Shown here: positions 6,274 to 7,800 of the stretch, one piece after another
How positions within the stretch are numbered: the first letter of the stretch is position 1
Layout: each line of letters begins with the position of its first letter
Assembly: GCA_043744805.1 (NCBI GenBank)
Contig: JAYTTZ010000138.1
Coordinates: 1 to 7,800, forward strand
Direction: 5' to 3'
From: Ga0077536 sp043744805
Lineage (GTDB): Bacteria > Pseudomonadota > Gammaproteobacteria > Ga0077536
DNA length: 7,800 nt
Translations under genes and position numbers: made by a program
Notes under the pieces: model-generated
What the model saw: only the letters and a program-made list of their open reading frames with translations
Database searches by the model: none
Told to the model about the DNA's origin: nothing

Positions 6274-7650
6274 TCATGCTGCTGCTGGTGCGCGCGCACC
6301 CTTGGGCGCGAAGGCCAGTTCCATCTCGCGCCGCAGGCGAACCACGTCGTTCTCCTTGATCGCCACATCGTCCCAGGAAACCGTCGCGCCCTGCGCGACC
6401 GGGCGCACGAGCTTGACCCCGTGCGCGAGCCCGAGCGGCAGCCCGCGCCGCGCCAGCGAGTCATCAGCGCGCATGATCTTGCCATAGACCGCATAGCCAC
6501 CTTCGCCGTCGAGCGTGTCGCCGGCCTTCAAGGGCATCTTTGCGGTCGCCACCACGTCGGAGCGGAACTCGTGCGCCGAGCCGGTCGGCTCCTTGCGCAG
6601 CGCGGCAGCGGCGATCGAGATGCCGAGCTCCATGCCGACGAGGTGATGCGAGCGATACATGGCGGCGTAACGCGAGGAGGGATCGTGGATCATGCAGTAG
6701 TCGCGGAAGCATCCGCGCGTATAGGCCGCGCGCGCGTCGTCGGAGCCCGCCTCGAACACCACATAGACCCCCCAGCGCAGATCGTTATGCACGGGCCGGC
6801 CGTCGCGCTCCATGCTGGACACGACTTCGACGATGCCCGATTCCTCGAGCACTCCGCCCTCGGCGCGCGGCCGCAGCACGAGCGGGAGATCGTGATGGCC
6901 GCAGGACGGAAACGCGAGCCCGTCGCGCGGCGCGTTGAGGCCGGTGGCGTTGGAGATCGCTGCCATCTCGATCGCCGACTTGGTGCCGTCTACGAACGAG
7001 TTGAACATCTGCGGGTTCATACCCGCTTCGCGCGCGTGCTCCGGCATGATGCCGAAATGGGCCCACACCGTCTCGGGCGTCGACTGGTGATAGCCGGGGA
7101 GGTATTTCGTACCTTTCCCCGCCGCGACCACGCGGAAGCCGCAAGCCTCGGCCCAGTCCACCATCTCGCAAACCAGCGCCGGCTGGTCGCCATAGGCCAG
7201 CGTGTAAACAAGACCGGCCTTTCGAGCGCGCTCCGCGAGTAGTGGGCCGACGAGCACGTCGGCCTCGACCGTGACGTTCACCACGTGCTTGCCGTGCTCG
7301 AACGCGCGCAGGATATGCCGCGTGGCCGCCGCCGCGTTGCCGGTGATGTCGACCAGCACCTCGATATCGGCGTCGATCAGCGCATTGGCGTCGTCGGTCA
7401 CAACGGTCTTGCCGGTCGAAAGCGCTTCGGAGAAATTCTTCACCACCTGCGCCGAAATGTCCCAGCCGGTGTTCTTCAGCGCCTGGCGCGCGCGCTCTGG
7501 CACCAGATCGGCAACGCCGACCACATGCAGGCCTTGCGTGGTGCGGGCTTGCGCCAGGAACATGGAGCTGAACTTGCCGGCGCCGATCACGCCGACCCGG
7601 ACCGGGCGGCCGGCTTCGGCGCGCTGACGCAGCAAGCGGGCGAGGTTCAT
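6274..7650 (-). CDS. NAD(P)-dependent oxidoreductase with C-terminal SAF domain (homoserine-dehydrogenase-like)
   Basis: The product is 458 residues and cytoplasmic. The N-terminal Rossmann domain starts at about residue 17 with V-R-V-G-V-I-G-A-G-K-F (G20, G23, G25) and an acidic residue D48 at the end of the second strand, which favours NAD+. The second strand-rich part (about 150-350) contains F-V-D-G-T-K-S-A-I-E-M-A (219-230), where K224 sits like the catalytic lysine region of homoserine dehydrogenase. A C-terminal SAF domain is recognisable at about 361-440 (S-D-V-V-A-T-A-K-M-P-L-K-A-G-D-T-L, ending G-A-T-V-S-W-D-D-V-A-I). Proteins of this architecture are usually annotated only as oxidoreductases or SAF-domain proteins, often near sugar-acid or polyol catabolic genes; the substrate is unknown to me. 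The ATG at 7650 lies 6 bases after the stop of the rraA remnant, so its translation may be coupled to that remnant. Confidence 0.85.
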   Translation of the reverse strand: MNLARLLRQRAEAGRPVRVGVIGAGKFSSMFLAQARTTQGLHVVGVADLVPERARQALKNTGWDISAQVVKNFSEALSTGKTVVTDDANALIDADIEVLVDITGNAAAATRHILRAFEHGKHVVNVTVEADVLVGPLLAERARKAGLVYTLAYGDQPALVCEMVDWAEACGFRVVAAGKGTKYLPGYHQSTPETVWAHFGIMPEHAREAGMNPQMFNSFVDGTKSAIEMAAISNATGLNAPRDGLAFPSCGHHDLPLVLRPRAEGGVLEESGIVEVVSSMERDGRPVHNDLRWGVYVVFEAGSDDARAAYTRGCFRDYCMIHDPSSRYAAMYRSHHLVGMELGISIAAAALRKEPTGSAHEFRSDVVATAKMPLKAGDTLDGEGGYAVYGKIMRADDSLARRGLPLGLAHGVKLVRPVAQGATVSWDDVAIKENDVVRLRREMELAFAPKGARAPAAA

Positions 7651-7656
7651 GGCTTT

Positions 7657-7779
7657 CTATCCGACATCCGGGACATACAGTCGCCAATGTTTGTTACTTG
7701 TTACTGGTATTGAGCGGAAATTTTCGACAACGCGCGCATCGACTTGCCGTTGTCGCTTGAGAATTTGCAGACCAACCAT
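7657..7779 (-). pseudogene. Truncated, chimeric RraA-family gene remnant (40 codons)
   Basis: The ATG at 7779-7777 has a strong Shine-Dalgarno (AAGGAAG, plus-strand 7782-7788), identical to that of the left-edge copy. Residues 1-29 (MVGLQILKRQ, then RQVDARVVEN, FRSIPVTSN) fit the N-terminus of RraA-like proteins, which are normally about 200 residues or more. From codon 30 the frame reads K-H-W-R-L-Y-V-P-D-V-G and stops at TAG (7659-7657); this tail is unlike the family, which should continue into a hydrophobic S-D-x-[ML] segment. The gene was therefore cut and fused to foreign sequence at about 7691-7704. It cannot encode an active aldolase, but its initiation signals may now feed ribosomes to the oxidoreductase 6 bases downstream. 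The family call rests on a short N-terminal match and is moderately sure. Confidence 0.6.
7691..7704. repeat. Tandem 7-bp repeat at the rraA breakpoint
   Basis: TTGTTAC occurs twice, back to back (7691-7697 and 7698-7704), exactly where the truncated RraA-like frame leaves family-like sequence. Such a short repeat is a plausible scar of the rearrangement, by slippage or microhomology joining, but a 7-base repeat could also be chance. Confidence 0.5.
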
Positions 7780-7800
7780 TACTTCCTTCTTTCTGTGAAC
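7737..7800. repeat. Right copy of the exact 64-bp terminal direct repeat
   Basis: This is identical to bases 1-64 and ends at the last base of the window. It contains the first 14 codons of the rraA remnant, its ribosome binding site and 21 bases of upstream sequence, so the duplication includes non-coding DNA as well as the gene start. Just left of it (7736 and below) the sequence continues through the remnant to the junction, whereas the left copy has no visible continuation because it sits at base 1. Confidence 0.97.

Noticed and set aside
6421..7687. Plus-strand frame 6421-7242 and minus-strand frame 7687-6785 overlapping the SAF oxidoreductase
   Set aside because: Both are Arg/Ala-rich shadows of the real frame, which has a recognisable Rossmann and SAF organisation.
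7725..7755. Inverted repeat CGACAACG / CGTTGTCG with a 15-base centre, possible operator
   Set aside because: It lies inside the coding part of the rraA remnant, over Arg/Gln/Val codons; one arm extends outside the 64-bp repeat, and nothing supports a promoter there.
1..7800. A complete small plasmid or phage genome, suggested by the matching ends
   Set aside because: No replication initiator, relaxase, partition, structural or integrase gene and no origin-like iteron array is visible; the contents are all catabolic and transport genes.
1..7800. CRISPR array, tRNA, rRNA or riboswitch
   Set aside because: No regularly spaced repeats, cloverleaf-like sequence or recognisable riboswitch core was seen on either strand.

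Overview
This window looks like a stretch of GC-rich Gram-negative proteobacterial DNA. An alpha- or beta-proteobacterium such as a Bradyrhizobium- or Burkholderiales-type organism would fit, but that placement is inferred from gene content and base composition only. Every convincing gene lies on the minus strand, so transcription runs from position 7800 down to 1. No tRNA, rRNA, CRISPR array, transposase, integrase or replication gene is visible, and no gene-free stretch exceeds about 260 bases.

In transcription order the window holds: a 40-codon chimeric remnant of an RraA-family gene (7779-7657); a Rossmann-fold oxidoreductase with a C-terminal SAF domain (7650-6274); an iron-dependent alcohol dehydrogenase (6096-4933); an NAD(P)-dependent aldehyde dehydrogenase of the succinate-semialdehyde / ketoglutarate-semialdehyde type (4909-3434); a complete TRAP transporter with a Tat-type periplasmic binding protein DctP (3245-2199), small permease DctQ (1942-1436) and large permease DctM (1439-162); and the first 14 codons of an RraA-family gene that runs off the left edge (43-1). 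The likely logic is a catabolic cassette. The TRAP system imports a small organic acid, the alcohol and aldehyde dehydrogenases oxidise a hydroxyl group to an aldehyde and then to a carboxylate, and the SAF oxidoreductase and an RraA-type aldolase or lyase act on other steps. The actual substrate cannot be read from the sequence.

The most unusual property is at the edges. Bases 1-64 are identical to bases 7737-7800, and the match runs exactly to both ends of the window. This is what a window of 7800 bases would show if cut from a tandem array or circle with a period of 7736 bases. The repeated segment is the start of the RraA-family gene. In the right-hand copy that gene departs from family-like sequence after about 29 codons, at a 7-base tandem repeat, and stops 6 bases before the start codon of the SAF oxidoreductase. 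That is the structure expected of a tandem-duplication junction: the downstream end of one copy (inside rraA) is fused to the upstream end of the next (just before the oxidoreductase).

Other structure worth noting: a perfect 11-bp hairpin just after dctP, in the classic position for making binding protein in excess over permease; tandem Shine-Dalgarno repeats before dctP; and a possible 37-codon leader ORF coupled to dctQ through a GTGA overlap.
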